Source: Stenotrophomonas maltophilia
Lineage (GTDB): Bacteria > Pseudomonadota > Gammaproteobacteria > Xanthomonadales > Xanthomonadaceae
DNA: 64,000 nucleotides
Direction of reading: 5' to 3'
NCBI RefSeq assembly: GCF_006970445.1
Contig: NZ_CP033877.1
Coordinates: 2,674,750-2,738,749 of the forward strand
The translations under genes were made by a program, and so were the position numbers. The notes below the pieces were generated by a model. The model was not told the DNA's origin, did not search any database, and was given only the letters and a program-made list of their open reading frames with translations. Below are positions 1 to 7,798 of this stretch, piece by piece; positions within the stretch are counted from its first letter, which is position 1, and each line of letters begins with the position of its first letter.

Positions 1-755
1 AGCTCGCCATTGGGCACCATGCCCATGATCACCGAGGAACTGGCGATGTAGGCGATGGCCGCCAGGAACACGCCGGCCAGCGTGGCGCGGGCCACGTTCT
101 TTTCCGGGTTCTCGACCACGCCCGCCGTGACCGAAGCGGATTCGACGCCGATGAAGGCCCACAGGGTCAGTGCCGCAGCGCTGGAGATCGCGCCGAAGTT
201 GGACTCACCGGACACGTTGTAGGCGCCCTTGAAGATGTCGGCATCGAAGAAGAACCAGCCGAAGATGGCGATGCCCAGGATCGGCACCAGCGCGAAGCTG
301 GTGGTGACCGTCTGCACGCGGCTGACGAAGGCCGGACCGATCATGTTGGCGAAGCTCAGCGCCCACACCAGCACCAGCACCGCGATGCAGCGCACCAGCG
401 GCTCGGACAGGATCGGGAAGAAGTAGCTGAAGTAGCCCACCGCCGCGATCGGGATGGCGACGTTGCCGATCCAGTTGGCGAACCAGTAGATGGTGTTGGT
501 CTGGAAGCCCATGTACGGCCCGAACCAGTCACGTGCATAGGCATAGGGGCCGCCCGCCTTGGGCGCCAGCTTGCCCAGCTTGGCGAACACGAAGGCCAGC
601 AGCAGCGCGCCGGCGGTGGTGATCAGCCAGCCCCAGATCGAGGCGGTGCCAATCTTGGCCAGGCTGGACGGCAACAGGAACACGCCTGAGCCCATCATGT
701 TGCCGGCGACGAGGAAGGTGGCTCCGACCACCCCGATTTTCTTTGCTTCTGCCAT
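1..755 (-). CDS. AdiC/PotE/CadB-like amino acid antiporter (3' end outside window)
   Basis: Inner-membrane amino acid/amine exchanger of the basic amino acid antiporter branch of the APC superfamily. Only the N-terminal ~251 residues are in the window. The first helix carries the family signature GNMMGSGVF and about seven hydrophobic segments are visible, with AdiC-like motifs such as GGPYAYAR, WIGNVA and WAFIGVESASV. The start is the ATG at 755, preceded by AGGAG. Overall similarity to E. coli AdiC (arginine:agmatine) is clear by eye, but PotE- or ArcD-like exchange cannot be excluded because the substrate is not readable. The DcaP-like porin lies 77 bp upstream on the same strand, so the two may form an uptake unit across both membranes. 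Confidence 0.85.
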   Translation of the reverse strand, partial: MAEAKKIGVVGATFLVAGNMMGSGVFLLPSSLAKIGTASIWGWLITTAGALLLAFVFAKLGKLAPKAGGPYAYARDWFGPYMGFQTNTIYWFANWIGNVAIPIAAVGYFSYFFPILSEPLVRCIAVLVLVWALSFANMIGPAFVSRVQTVTTSFALVPILGIAIFGWFFFDADIFKGAYNVSGESNFGAISSAAALTLWAFIGVESASVTAGVVENPEKNVARATLAGVFLAAIAYIASSSVIMGMVPNGE

Positions 756-832
756 GACAATCTCCTGTACTGGCATGAGCCCGGTGCAGCCGGGCGTGGG
801 GACGGGTTACGCTGGCGTACGACCGCTGGCGC

Positions 833-2263
833 CTATTTGATGAAGTTGTATTGCAGGCTGCCCTGCACCCGGACCGTGTCGCCGCGCGCGCCGCTCTGCT
901 GTTCCAGGCGGCCGTACAGCAGCTCCATGCCCATCGTCCACGAAGGCGCCGGGCTCCAGATCAGGTTGAACACGCCGTAGCGGCTCTGCCGGAATGCATC
1001 GGCCGCCAGTGCGGCATTCCGCTCCAGGGTCAGCTGGCCGAAGATCAGGTTCGAACGCCACAGCTCGGACCAGTAATGGGTGTAGCCGACGAAACCGCCG
1101 TGCAGGTCCAGCGCGTCAAGGCGGCCATCGGCACCGACCACCGCATCCAGCCCGGAGCCGGTCAGGTCGGCGGTGTAGCGACTGAGGCCGCGCCCGCCGA
1201 GTACGCCGAACAGCAACAGGTCGCGCTCGCCTACCGATGCCGAACCACTGAACTGCATGCCGCCGGCCATGCGCCGGTCGCGCTCGCCATCACCGTCATA
1301 GGCCAGGCTGCGTGCCACTGCCCCCAGCTGCAGGTGACCCCAGTCGCGCTCCATGCGCGCGGTCACGGTCACGTCGGGCAGGCGGTTCACTGCCGCTCGC
1401 GTGTCGCTGGCGCCAGCAAGTTCAGTCTTCGGATCTTCGGCGGCGACGGTGAGGGTGTTGCCCTTGCCCATCGCAAAGCTGTGATGGATGCCGGCCACCA
1501 GCAGGTAACCGGCGCCACCAGGGCCGGCGAAGTCCAACGTGTCGGGCAGGCTGTCCGGATCCATGAAGCTGGAATAGCCGTAGCCGGCATACGTATTGCC
1601 GAGCTGGCCATAGGCATGGCGCAGGCGGAACTCGTAGCCATCGCTGCTGCCGAAGAAATCATTCTCCAGGTAGAAGCGCAGGTTGCCGTGCGTGGTCGGG
1701 CGCCGCGCCTCGAAGCTGAAGCGGGTCTGCTTGGCGTGGATGTTGAAGTTGGAGACATCGCGATGACTGCCGCCCACCGGCATCGACGAGGGAATGAACT
1801 GATCCTCGTCACCGGCCGCACGCGAATCGGCAATCGCATCCAGCTTGGCGTAGCCGCCGATGCGGATCACCGTATCGGTGCCCGGAATGGCAAAGAAGCC
1901 CTTCAGATCCGGGTCGGTCGGCCCAGCGGCGCTATCGGGACGCGAGGCCGCCGTTGAGGGGTCGGCCACGGATTCGCGCTGCGGCAGCACCGGCTGCGCC
2001 ACACCCGGCACCTGGGTGGGATGCAGCAGGCTGGCGCCACTGGCCGGTGCAGCCACCGGCGCCGTTACCTGCGCAGCCGCCGCGACAGCGCCATCACGTT
2101 GTTCGAGCCGATCCAGGCGCCGCTGCATGCCTTCCAGTGCCTGCCGCATGGCAGCGATTTCCTGGCGCAACGCCTGCGCATCCTCCTGGCCATCCTGCTG
2201 CGCATACGCCGGCGCAATCGCCAGCGCGGTCAGACAGGCCAGACTCAATACCGCCAAGCGCAT
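833..2263 (-). CDS. DcaP-like trimeric outer-membrane porin
   Basis: Predicted 476-residue outer-membrane channel. Residues 1-22 are a signal peptide ending APAYAQ. It is followed by a short heptad-rich coiled coil (about 26-60, QALRQEIAAMRQALEG), a Pro/Ala linker, then a beta-barrel rich in alternating aromatic residues. The segment around FFAIPGTDTVIRIGGYAKLD and the ending QGSLQYNFIK with terminal aromatic-Ile-Lys are typical of the DcaP family. The ATG at 2263 is chosen because GGAGG lies 6 bases upstream and the signal peptide begins there; the longer open frame upstream has no signal peptide. Likely partner of the antiporter downstream on the same strand. Confidence 0.85.
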   Translation of the reverse strand: MRLAVLSLACLTALAIAPAYAQQDGQEDAQALRQEIAAMRQALEGMQRRLDRLEQRDGAVAAAAQVTAPVAAPASGASLLHPTQVPGVAQPVLPQRESVADPSTAASRPDSAAGPTDPDLKGFFAIPGTDTVIRIGGYAKLDAIADSRAAGDEDQFIPSSMPVGGSHRDVSNFNIHAKQTRFSFEARRPTTHGNLRFYLENDFFGSSDGYEFRLRHAYGQLGNTYAGYGYSSFMDPDSLPDTLDFAGPGGAGYLLVAGIHHSFAMGKGNTLTVAAEDPKTELAGASDTRAAVNRLPDVTVTARMERDWGHLQLGAVARSLAYDGDGERDRRMAGGMQFSGSASVGERDLLLFGVLGGRGLSRYTADLTGSGLDAVVGADGRLDALDLHGGFVGYTHYWSELWRSNLIFGQLTLERNAALAADAFRQSRYGVFNLIWSPAPSWTMGMELLYGRLEQQSGARGDTVRVQGSLQYNFIK

Positions 2264-2720
2264 TGCATCCTCCCTGGACGAACACTCGCAGCGCGCAGGC
2301 GGTGCGCGCACGGGCGCGGCTCCGACATTGCGTTGCCGTTGCTGGAAATGCGGGTACTGCGTCGACGACACCGGCCAGCCTGCGCGTGGCAGGCAACAAG
2401 ACGATGACCCTGCCCCACCTGCACCGATGTCGACGCCATCAAGGTCGCGCTGCCAGAGAGGTAGCGACCGCAGCGGTCTGGGTAACAATCAGGGAGTGAG
2501 AATGTCGTGAATGGCTGTGCCGATCGCCCCGTTTCAGGGCATGTCAGGCGCGGCATCCATGGCGCGTTGACGCTGTATTCCATGCGTCACAGGCTAGTCC
2601 GACTGTCGTTTTTGGCCTTGATTGGAATCAAGGCGCGATGCTTGATGTCAGTCACGATTCAGACGTGACGACGAACAGGTGGTGCGCAGCCTGCGTCACA
2701 CATGGGAATGTCGAAAAGCA
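2264..2720. other. Intergenic region upstream of the porin
   Basis: About 460 bases without a convincing gene; open frames here lack ribosome sites and protein-like composition. It holds the ANR/FNR-type box at 2618-2631 and presumably the promoter of the porin gene. Confidence 0.5.
2618..2631. promoter_or_regulatory. ANR/FNR-type box
   Basis: TTGAT-TGGA-ATCAA is a perfect match to the FNR/ANR consensus TTGATnnnnATCAA and sits inside a longer palindrome (CCTTGATTGGAATCAAGG). It is about 355 bases upstream of the porin start. Reading the minus strand, a TAGCCT hexamer lies about 22 bases downstream of the box, roughly where a class II FNR promoter would place its -10. This suggests oxygen-dependent expression of the porin and antiporter; the target gene is an inference. 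Confidence 0.55.
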
Positions 2721-2750
2721 ACAGGCCCGCATGCTGCCATGCGGGCCTGT
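2721..2750 (-). terminator. Intrinsic terminator of dsbG
   Basis: A 13-bp GC-rich stem (ACAGGCCCGCATG/CATGCGGGCCTGT) with a 4-base loop, followed on the minus strand by a T-rich stretch (TTGCTTTTC). It lies 27 bases past the dsbG stop codon. Confidence 0.8.
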
Positions 2751-2777
2751 GGGGTCATATCACGACAGGTGTGCCGA

Positions 2778-3620
2778 TCAGCGCGGGCCCAGCACCGTCT
2801 GCAGGTCAGCGCCCTGTGGCAGACCGGAGCGACGCTGCACCTGGCCCTGTGCATCCTGGAACATGATGCCCGGCGTGCCCTGGAAGCCCATCTCGATCAT
2901 CAGCACCTGGTTGGCATCGAGCTTGCCGGCGATCTCGCGGCTGATGCTCGGCAGGGCCTTGATGCCACCACGGTCGAACTGGTGTTCGTTTTCCAGCAAG
3001 GCCGCACTCGGGTCACGCGCAGACAGGATGGCCGCAGCCTTGGCCGGGCTGTCCTCGCGGATCACACCGACCATGATGTGGCGCAACTGCACCTTGCCGG
3101 CGTCGACCCACGGACGCGCCGCTTCCCAGAACTTGTGGCAGTACGGGCAGTTGGCATCACTGAAGGTATAGACCACGCGCGGTGCATCGGCCTTGCCGTC
3201 ACGCACCCAGGCACTGGCTTCCAGCTTGGTCCACATCTTGGCCGACATGGGTGCGGCGACCAGCTTCTCCACCGCCTCGGCGGCCACGTCGTTGCCCTCG
3301 GCATCGAACAGGCTGCCTACCAGCACATGCTTGCCGTCGGCGGTGACATAGGCGGCGGCCGGCTGCTGCCCACCCACTACGCCAGCGAAGCCACGCAGGC
3401 CACCCGGTGCATCGAACTCGGCAACAACTTCGAAACCGTGCTTCTCGATGCCTTTCAGCACTGCGGGGCGGTCACCCTTGGCCGCGGTGGCCGCAGCACT
3501 GGCGGCCGGTGCTGCGGCCGTCTTGCCCGGCGGGGTCTGGGCCTGGCTGCAGGCGGCCAATGCCAGCATGACCGGCAGCAACAGCACCGCCGGAGCGATG
3601 CGCAGGGAAGTCGACAACAT
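2778..3620 (-). CDS. dsbG: Periplasmic thiol:disulfide isomerase, DsbG-like
   Basis: 280-residue DsbC/DsbG-family protein that reduces or isomerises disulfides (or sulfenic acids) in the periplasm. The N-terminus is a signal peptide ending LALAAC-SQ, so it is probably a lipoprotein, unlike E. coli DsbG, which is soluble. An N-terminal dimerisation region (about 45-140) is followed by a thioredoxin fold with active site CPYC at 158-161 and a cis-Pro in FQGTPGIMF. The start ATG has GGAG 6 bases upstream. It is 30 bases downstream of the TlpA-like gene on the same strand, so the two are likely co-transcribed, the membrane TlpA protein being a candidate redox partner. Confidence 0.88.
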   Translation of the reverse strand: MLSTSLRIAPAVLLLPVMLALAACSQAQTPPGKTAAAPAASAAATAAKGDRPAVLKGIEKHGFEVVAEFDAPGGLRGFAGVVGGQQPAAAYVTADGKHVLVGSLFDAEGNDVAAEAVEKLVAAPMSAKMWTKLEASAWVRDGKADAPRVVYTFSDANCPYCHKFWEAARPWVDAGKVQLRHIMVGVIREDSPAKAAAILSARDPSAALLENEHQFDRGGIKALPSISREIAGKLDANQVLMIEMGFQGTPGIMFQDAQGQVQRRSGLPQGADLQTVLGPR

Positions 3621-3650
3621 GGGAACTCCGTAGTGAGATGCCCGCGCAGG

Positions 3651-4454
3651 CTACCGCAGCCGGCGCAGTTTGTGTTCAAGGCCCGCGGCCGTCAGTTCGC
3701 CAAGGTGCAGTTCACGCAGGCGCCCTTCGGCGTCGAAGAACAGCGTCGACGGGTAGGCCTGCACACCCAGCACGGTTGACGCGGAGGCGGTATCGTCCAG
3801 CAGTACATTGCCCAGCCAGAGCTGTTCGGATGCGATGAAACCCTTCACTTCGTCCAGGGTTTCCCCCTGGTTGAGGAACACGAACTGCACGTCGGTGTGG
3901 GTCTGCTGTGCGGATGCCAGCACCGGCATCTCGCGACGGCAGGGGCCACACCAGCTGGCCCAGAGATTCAGCACCACCGGCTTGCCCCGGAACTGCTGCA
4001 GGTCGATCACGCGCCCCTGCAGATCGGCCACCTGTACCGCCGGTAGTGGCATCCGCTGCTCTTGCCAGGCTGCCAGCAGGTGGCTGCCTGCCACCCACAG
4101 CACCACGCCCACCAGCGCCCCCGCCAGCACCGGCGCACGCAACGCGCGCCACAGCCGCAGCCGCCAGGTACCCCACGCCAGGCCCGCAACCAGCACGACT
4201 GCAAGGTGATACCCACCGTCAGCGATCTGCAGGATGCTCCAGGGGGCCTCTCGGTAAAGCGCGAAGTTCAAGGCCACAAAGCTGATGCGTCCGCACAGCA
4301 GGCCGATCAGCAACATGTCCAGGACCAGGCTGGCCGCGGAAGGCACTGCCATCCCGTCCTTCCGACGCGGCCACAAGTGTGCCACCGCCATGGCCAGCAG
4401 CACGCACATCAGGATCAACACCACCGGCATCGGCACCGGTCCAACACTCGACAT
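3651..4454 (-). CDS. Membrane-anchored TlpA-like thioredoxin with LGT-like N-terminal region
   Basis: 267 residues. The first half has several membrane-spanning segments resembling the prolipoprotein diacylglyceryl transferase fold (GLLCGRISFVALNF), as in a known group of TlpA-family fusions. The second half is a periplasmic thioredoxin domain with WASWCGPCRREMPVL. Expected role: passing reducing equivalents to periplasmic partners such as the DsbG encoded next. The ATG at 4454 is chosen over two upstream starts because AGGTGG lies 6 bases before it and the first helix begins shortly after. An N-terminal extension of up to 20 residues is possible. Confidence 0.8.
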   Translation of the reverse strand: MSSVGPVPMPVVLILMCVLLAMAVAHLWPRRKDGMAVPSAASLVLDMLLIGLLCGRISFVALNFALYREAPWSILQIADGGYHLAVVLVAGLAWGTWRLRLWRALRAPVLAGALVGVVLWVAGSHLLAAWQEQRMPLPAVQVADLQGRVIDLQQFRGKPVVLNLWASWCGPCRREMPVLASAQQTHTDVQFVFLNQGETLDEVKGFIASEQLWLGNVLLDDTASASTVLGVQAYPSTLFFDAEGRLRELHLGELTAAGLEHKLRRLR

Positions 4455-4535
4455 CAGCCCACCTGTCCCATCATCCGTTACCTGCATGGTCGAAGCGTCG
4501 CGCCCAGGTTGCAAGCGCGACGCCCACCGCAGGCA

Positions 4536-5603
4536 TCAGGCCGCGCTGCGCGGCATCTGCACGCCGGACGCCGGTTGCAGCCCACGCAGACTGCCCGCCA
4601 CCGATGACAACAGCGGCCGCTCGCGCCGCTTGTTGTTGACCAGCCGGCGATAGTTGGCCGGTGTCATTCCCACAATGCGCAGGAACAGGCGGCGGAATGC
4701 GCTCTGGTCGGCATAGCCCACGCCCCAGGCCACTTCATCGATGCCCGCCCCCTGCTGCAGCAGCGTCTGCGCCTTGGCGATACGCAATCGCTGGCAATAC
4801 TCGATCGGGCGCAGGCCGGTGGCCTTCAGGAAGCGCCGCTGCAGGGTGCGCGGCTCCAGCCCGGAAATCTCACAGATCGCACCGAGCGTGGCGCCGCGCG
4901 CAGCGGTGGTATGCAGCCAGCGTTGCGCTTTCAGTACGTCGCGATCGCCGTGGGCGAAGTTGGCACTGAAACGCTCGAGATCCTGCTGGATCGCCGCCGG
5001 CACCGTGATCCCCAGCTGCTGCGCGACGGAACTCGCCACGCCTTGGCCGTGCAGCCGGTACAGCAGGCGCAGGGCGAGGAAGCGCCAGGCTTGTGAACCG
5101 GCCACCGTCAGCAGGTCGCCGTCATCGACCAGCGCGCGCTCACTGGGCACCCAGCTGGCTGATTGCCCCTGCAGGCCCGGATGGCGCCCGAGGTCCGGAC
5201 CACTGACGGTGCGCCCGGCCAGCAGACCGGCGCGGGCCAGCATGCTGACACCATCGCTGGCTGCAGCCAGCAGACTGCCACCGTCGTAATGCGCGCGCAG
5301 CCAATCCAGCAGGACCTCATCGGCGCGCAGGCAGACGCCTTGGCTGATCTGGCCAGGCACGGCGATCACGGCGGGAATGTCCGCCTCGAGCATCTCCGCG
5401 CCGGCAATGCGATGCACGCCGGTCTGGGTGGCGGGCACGATCCAGCGGGTCACCAGGACACGCTTGAACGGACGGCGCTGCTGCTGGGCAAGCCGGTTGG
5501 CGACATGTGCCATCTCGGTCAGCACGGAGGCGGCCGACGGGTCACCTCCCGGGTACTCGACCACCGCGACCTCGACGAATCCTTCGTTCCTGAATCCTTC
5601 CAC
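4536..5603 (-). CDS. GlxA-family transcriptional regulator (DJ-1/PfpI domain plus AraC HTH)
   Basis: 355 residues. The N-terminal ~190 residues form a class I glutamine-amidotransferase-like (DJ-1/PfpI) domain; the nucleophile position reads LLAAASDG, with no cysteine, as usual in regulators that sense rather than catalyse. The C-terminal ~100 residues hold two AraC-type helix-turn-helix motifs (ICEISGLEPRTLQRRF and DEVAWGVGYADQSAFRRLF, then GMTPANYRR). The start is taken as GTG at 5603, with GAGGAG 7 bases upstream; no in-frame ATG has such a site. The target is unknown; it stands alone between the thiol-disulfide genes and the merR-type gene. Confidence 0.83.
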   Translation of the reverse strand: MEGFRNEGFVEVAVVEYPGGDPSAASVLTEMAHVANRLAQQQRRPFKRVLVTRWIVPATQTGVHRIAGAEMLEADIPAVIAVPGQISQGVCLRADEVLLDWLRAHYDGGSLLAAASDGVSMLARAGLLAGRTVSGPDLGRHPGLQGQSASWVPSERALVDDGDLLTVAGSQAWRFLALRLLYRLHGQGVASSVAQQLGITVPAAIQQDLERFSANFAHGDRDVLKAQRWLHTTAARGATLGAICEISGLEPRTLQRRFLKATGLRPIEYCQRLRIAKAQTLLQQGAGIDEVAWGVGYADQSAFRRLFLRIVGMTPANYRRLVNNKRRERPLLSSVAGSLRGLQPASGVQMPRSAA

Positions 5604-5730
5604 AGACCATCTCCTCGGTTCGTTGCAGGCCATCCAGCGGCCGGTTCAGGCGCAGGGTAGGAACTGCCACGACGGTGGGGCTATGAAGAAAGTTGCAAAG
5701 TGCGCTGAATGCGCCGCCAGCGACGGGACC

Positions 5731-5762
5731 TTGACCCTGGACCAGACTCAAGGCTTCACAAT
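5731..5762 (+). promoter_or_regulatory. MerR-type promoter with elongated spacer
   Basis: -35 TTGACC (5731-5736) and -10 CACAAT (5757-5762) are separated by 20 bases, the over-long spacing typical of MerR-controlled promoters. The spacer carries a dyad with half-sites CCTTGA and TCAAGG. It lies 27 bases before the merR-type gene and probably autoregulates it; no separate metal-resistance target gene is adjacent. Confidence 0.6.
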
Positions 5763-5789
5763 GAGCGGCAGCATCCGCAGGAATCCGCC

Positions 5790-6188
5790 ATGAACATTGG
5801 TCAACTGGCACGCCAGGCCGGCGTGCCGATCGATACGGTGCGCTACTACGAGCGCCAGCAGCTGCTGCCCACGGCGGCACGCTCGGCCGGGGGCTACCGC
5901 ATCTTCGGTGAGCAGGACCTGCGCCGGCTGCGTTTCATCCGCCGCGCCAAGACGCTGGGCTTCAGCCTGGAGGAAATCGCCGAACTGCTGGCGCTCAGTG
6001 ACCGCCACTCGCAGGACATGGGCAGCGTGCGCGACACGGCACAGGCCCGGCTGCAGGACATCGCGCAACGCATGGCCGAACTGCAACGCATGCACACCGC
6101 GCTTTCGCAGCTGGTCGACGCCTGCCCCGGCCACGGCACACTGGACCAGTGCCCGATCCTGGCGGCGCTGACCGACGACGCGGCATAA
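5790..6188 (+). CDS. MerR-family heavy-metal-responsive regulator
   Basis: 132 residues. It has an N-terminal winged helix-turn-helix (MNIGQLARQAGVPIDTVRYYERQQLLP), a long dimerisation helix, and a C-terminal metal loop with two cysteines (ACPGHGTLDQCPIL) matching the CueR/HmrR/PbrR group. Binding of a thiophilic metal would untwist the long-spaced promoter seen just upstream. Length is normal for the family. The metal specificity (Cu, Pb, Zn or other) is not decidable by eye. The next feature downstream is a tRNA cluster, so no cognate efflux gene is beside it. Confidence 0.88.
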   Translation: MNIGQLARQAGVPIDTVRYYERQQLLPTAARSAGGYRIFGEQDLRRLRFIRRAKTLGFSLEEIAELLALSDRHSQDMGSVRDTAQARLQDIAQRMAELQRMHTALSQLVDACPGHGTLDQCPILAALTDDAA

Positions 6189-6244
6189 GGGCGTGCGACC
6201 GTCATCCACCTCGCAACGCGCGTGAAGAAAAGTGCAACAAATGC

Positions 6245-6273
6245 TTGCCAACCCCCTGGGGCAAGGCTATTAT
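6245..6273 (+). promoter_or_regulatory. Promoter of the tRNA-Ala/Glu cluster
   Basis: TTGCCA (6245-6250), a 17-base spacer and TATTAT (6268-6273), 18 bases ahead of the first tRNA. A second -10-like TATGAT at 6659-6664 with a GC-rich discriminator precedes the second tRNA pair. Confidence 0.65.
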
Positions 6274-6291
6274 TTCGCTCCTCAGCGACGT

Positions 6292-6367
6292 GGGGCCATA
6301 GCTCAGCTGGGAGAGCGCCTGCATGGCATGCAGGAGGTCAGCGGTTCGATCCCGCTTGGCTCCACCA
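6292..6367 (+). tRNA. tRNA-Ala(GGC), copy 1
   Basis: 76 bases with encoded CCA. The acceptor GGGGCCA pairs with TGGCTCC (one G-U), and the anticodon loop ATGGCAT gives GGC. Identical to copies 2 and 3. First member of three tandem Ala-Glu pairs. Confidence 0.97.
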
Positions 6368-6421
6368 ATCTTTCGGCATTAGGCCGTCGAAAGGTCGCTA
6401 AAGAACATTGATGAGAATTGC

Positions 6422-6497
6422 GTCCCCATCGTCTAGAGGCCTAGGACATCACCCTTTCACGGTGGCGACCGGGGTTCGAATCCCCGTGGGGACGCCA
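6422..6497 (+). tRNA. tRNA-Glu(TTC), copy 1
   Basis: 76 bases with encoded CCA. The acceptor GTCCCCA pairs with TGGGGAC, and the anticodon loop CTTTCAC gives TTC. Followed by a terminator at 6516. Confidence 0.97.
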
Positions 6498-6515
6498 CTC
6501 ATCACGAACAACGAG

Positions 6516-6542
6516 GACCCGGCCGATAACCGGGTCTTTTTT
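6516..6542 (+). terminator. Intrinsic terminator after first tRNA pair
   Basis: 7-bp stem GACCCGG/CCGGGTC followed by six T residues. It separates the first tRNA pair from the second, which seems to have its own promoter. Confidence 0.8.
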
Positions 6543-6681
6543 GTTCACCGCCTACCGGCATTCAGGTTGTGGCGTTGCGGTTCCCCTGCCCTCGTGGTGA
6601 CGGTCGAACCGGAACGAAAAAAGTTCAAAAAAAGCTTCCACAAACGTGAACACGCAGGTATGATAGGCGGCTCGGTAACAC

Positions 6682-6757
6682 GGGGCCATAGCTCAGCTGG
6701 GAGAGCGCCTGCATGGCATGCAGGAGGTCAGCGGTTCGATCCCGCTTGGCTCCACCA
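6682..6757 (+). tRNA. tRNA-Ala(GGC), copy 2
   Basis: Sequence identical to copy 1 across all 76 bases, including CCA. Preceded by a likely separate promoter (TATGAT at 6659). Confidence 0.97.
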
Positions 6758-6806
6758 CTTTCGACATTAGGCCGTCGAAGGTTTTACAACTTGAAGTTTT
6801 TCGTGC

Positions 6807-6882
6807 GTCCCCATCGTCTAGAGGCCTAGGACATCACCCTTTCACGGTGGCGACCGGGGTTCGAATCCCCGTGGGGACGCCA
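6807..6882 (+). tRNA. tRNA-Glu(TTC), copy 2
   Basis: Identical to copy 1, with CCA encoded. The spacer from the preceding tRNA-Ala holds a small hairpin (TTCGAC/GTCGAA) conserved between pairs 2 and 3. Confidence 0.97.
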
Positions 6883-6926
6883 GTTTCAAAACGGACTCTG
6901 CTCCCGGCAGATATCCGATGTTTCAT

Positions 6927-7002
6927 GGGGCCATAGCTCAGCTGGGAGAGCGCCTGCATGGCATGCAGGAGGTCAGCGGTTCGATCCCGCTTGGCTCCAC
7001 CA
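6927..7002 (+). tRNA. tRNA-Ala(GGC), copy 3
   Basis: Identical to copies 1 and 2. Only 44 bases from the preceding tRNA-Glu, so co-transcribed with pair 2. Confidence 0.97.
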
Positions 7003-7049
7003 CTTCGACATTAGGCCGTCGAAGGATCTACAACTTGAAGTTTTCGTGC

Positions 7050-7125
7050 GTCCCCATCGTCTAGAGGCCTAGGACATCACCCTTTCACGGTGGCGACCGG
7101 GGTTCGAATCCCCGTGGGGACGCCA
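7050..7125 (+). tRNA. tRNA-Glu(TTC), copy 3
   Basis: Identical to the other two copies. Last gene of the cluster, followed by a terminator 9 bases later. Confidence 0.97.
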
Positions 7126-7134
7126 ATTCTTGAA

Positions 7135-7159
7135 AACCCCGACTCCGGTCGGGGTTTTT
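7135..7159 (+). terminator. Intrinsic terminator of the tRNA cluster
   Basis: Stem AACCCCGAC/GTCGGGGTT followed by five T residues, immediately after the last tRNA-Glu. Confidence 0.85.
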
Positions 7160-7187
7160 CTTTGCCTGTGATTTCTGGGAAGGCCCT

Positions 7188-7285
7188 ATCCACGCATGGC
7201 GTGGATCTACTGCAGGGCCCGGGTAGATCCACGCCATGCGTGGATGGAATGGTCGGCGACGCGGTAGATCCACGCCAACGTGGAT
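7188..7285. repeat. Three SMAG palindromes
   Basis: Palindromes of 22-23 bases with a terminal GTAG: 7188-7210 (inverted), 7223-7245 and 7264-7285, built on ATCCACGC...GCGTGGAT. This is the signature of the SMAG family of S. maltophilia. They lie between the tRNA cluster and the 3' end of the acetyltransferase gene and can fold as RNA hairpins. Confidence 0.85.
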
Positions 7286-7305
7286 GGCTTCACCCCGCTC
7301 ACGGC

Positions 7306-7722
7306 TCAGAACCGCCGATACATCCCGATCGATGCCGGTGCGGTGGGCGCGAAACCAAACTGTGCATACAACCGATACGCCTCGCCATCCGCCAGCAGGC
7401 TGACATACGCCGACGGCGGCAGGTTGGCCTGCATCCAGCCATCCAGGCGCCGCATCACCTCCTTGCCCAGGCCCTGCCCCTGCAACCGCGGCAGCACCGC
7501 GATGTCACAGACCTGCAGGTGGCAGCCGCCATCGCCGACGATACGTCCCATCGCCACAAGTTCTGCGCCCTGGTAGGCACTCACGCCGAACAATGTATTG
7601 GGCAGCGCGCGCGCAGCTGCTTCCCGGGTCTTGGCACTGAGGCCTGCAAGTACACGCAACTGGCAGTAGTCCTCGACCGTAGGCACGGCTTCGCGGAACT
7701 GGCAGGTGATGGAATCATTCAT
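7306..7722 (-). CDS. GNAT-family N-acetyltransferase
   Basis: 138 residues, a single GNAT domain. The acetyl-CoA loop reads VLPRLQGQGLGKEVM (the Q/RxxGxG/A motif) and the C-terminal strand carries YRLYAQFGF. ATG 7722 has CTGGAG 8 bases upstream. The substrate is unknown; the general layout is that of small-molecule acetyltransferases. It ends 20 bases from a SMAG palindrome and is divergent from the SRAP gene. Confidence 0.82.
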   Translation of the reverse strand: MNDSITCQFREAVPTVEDYCQLRVLAGLSAKTREAAARALPNTLFGVSAYQGAELVAMGRIVGDGGCHLQVCDIAVLPRLQGQGLGKEVMRRLDGWMQANLPPSAYVSLLADGEAYRLYAQFGFAPTAPASIGMYRRF

Positions 7723-7798
7723 GCGGCATCTCCAGATGGGTCGGGCTATCCTGCCGCATCCACGTCGCAGCCGCTGCGACCCAGGCCCCCAGAGTCCC

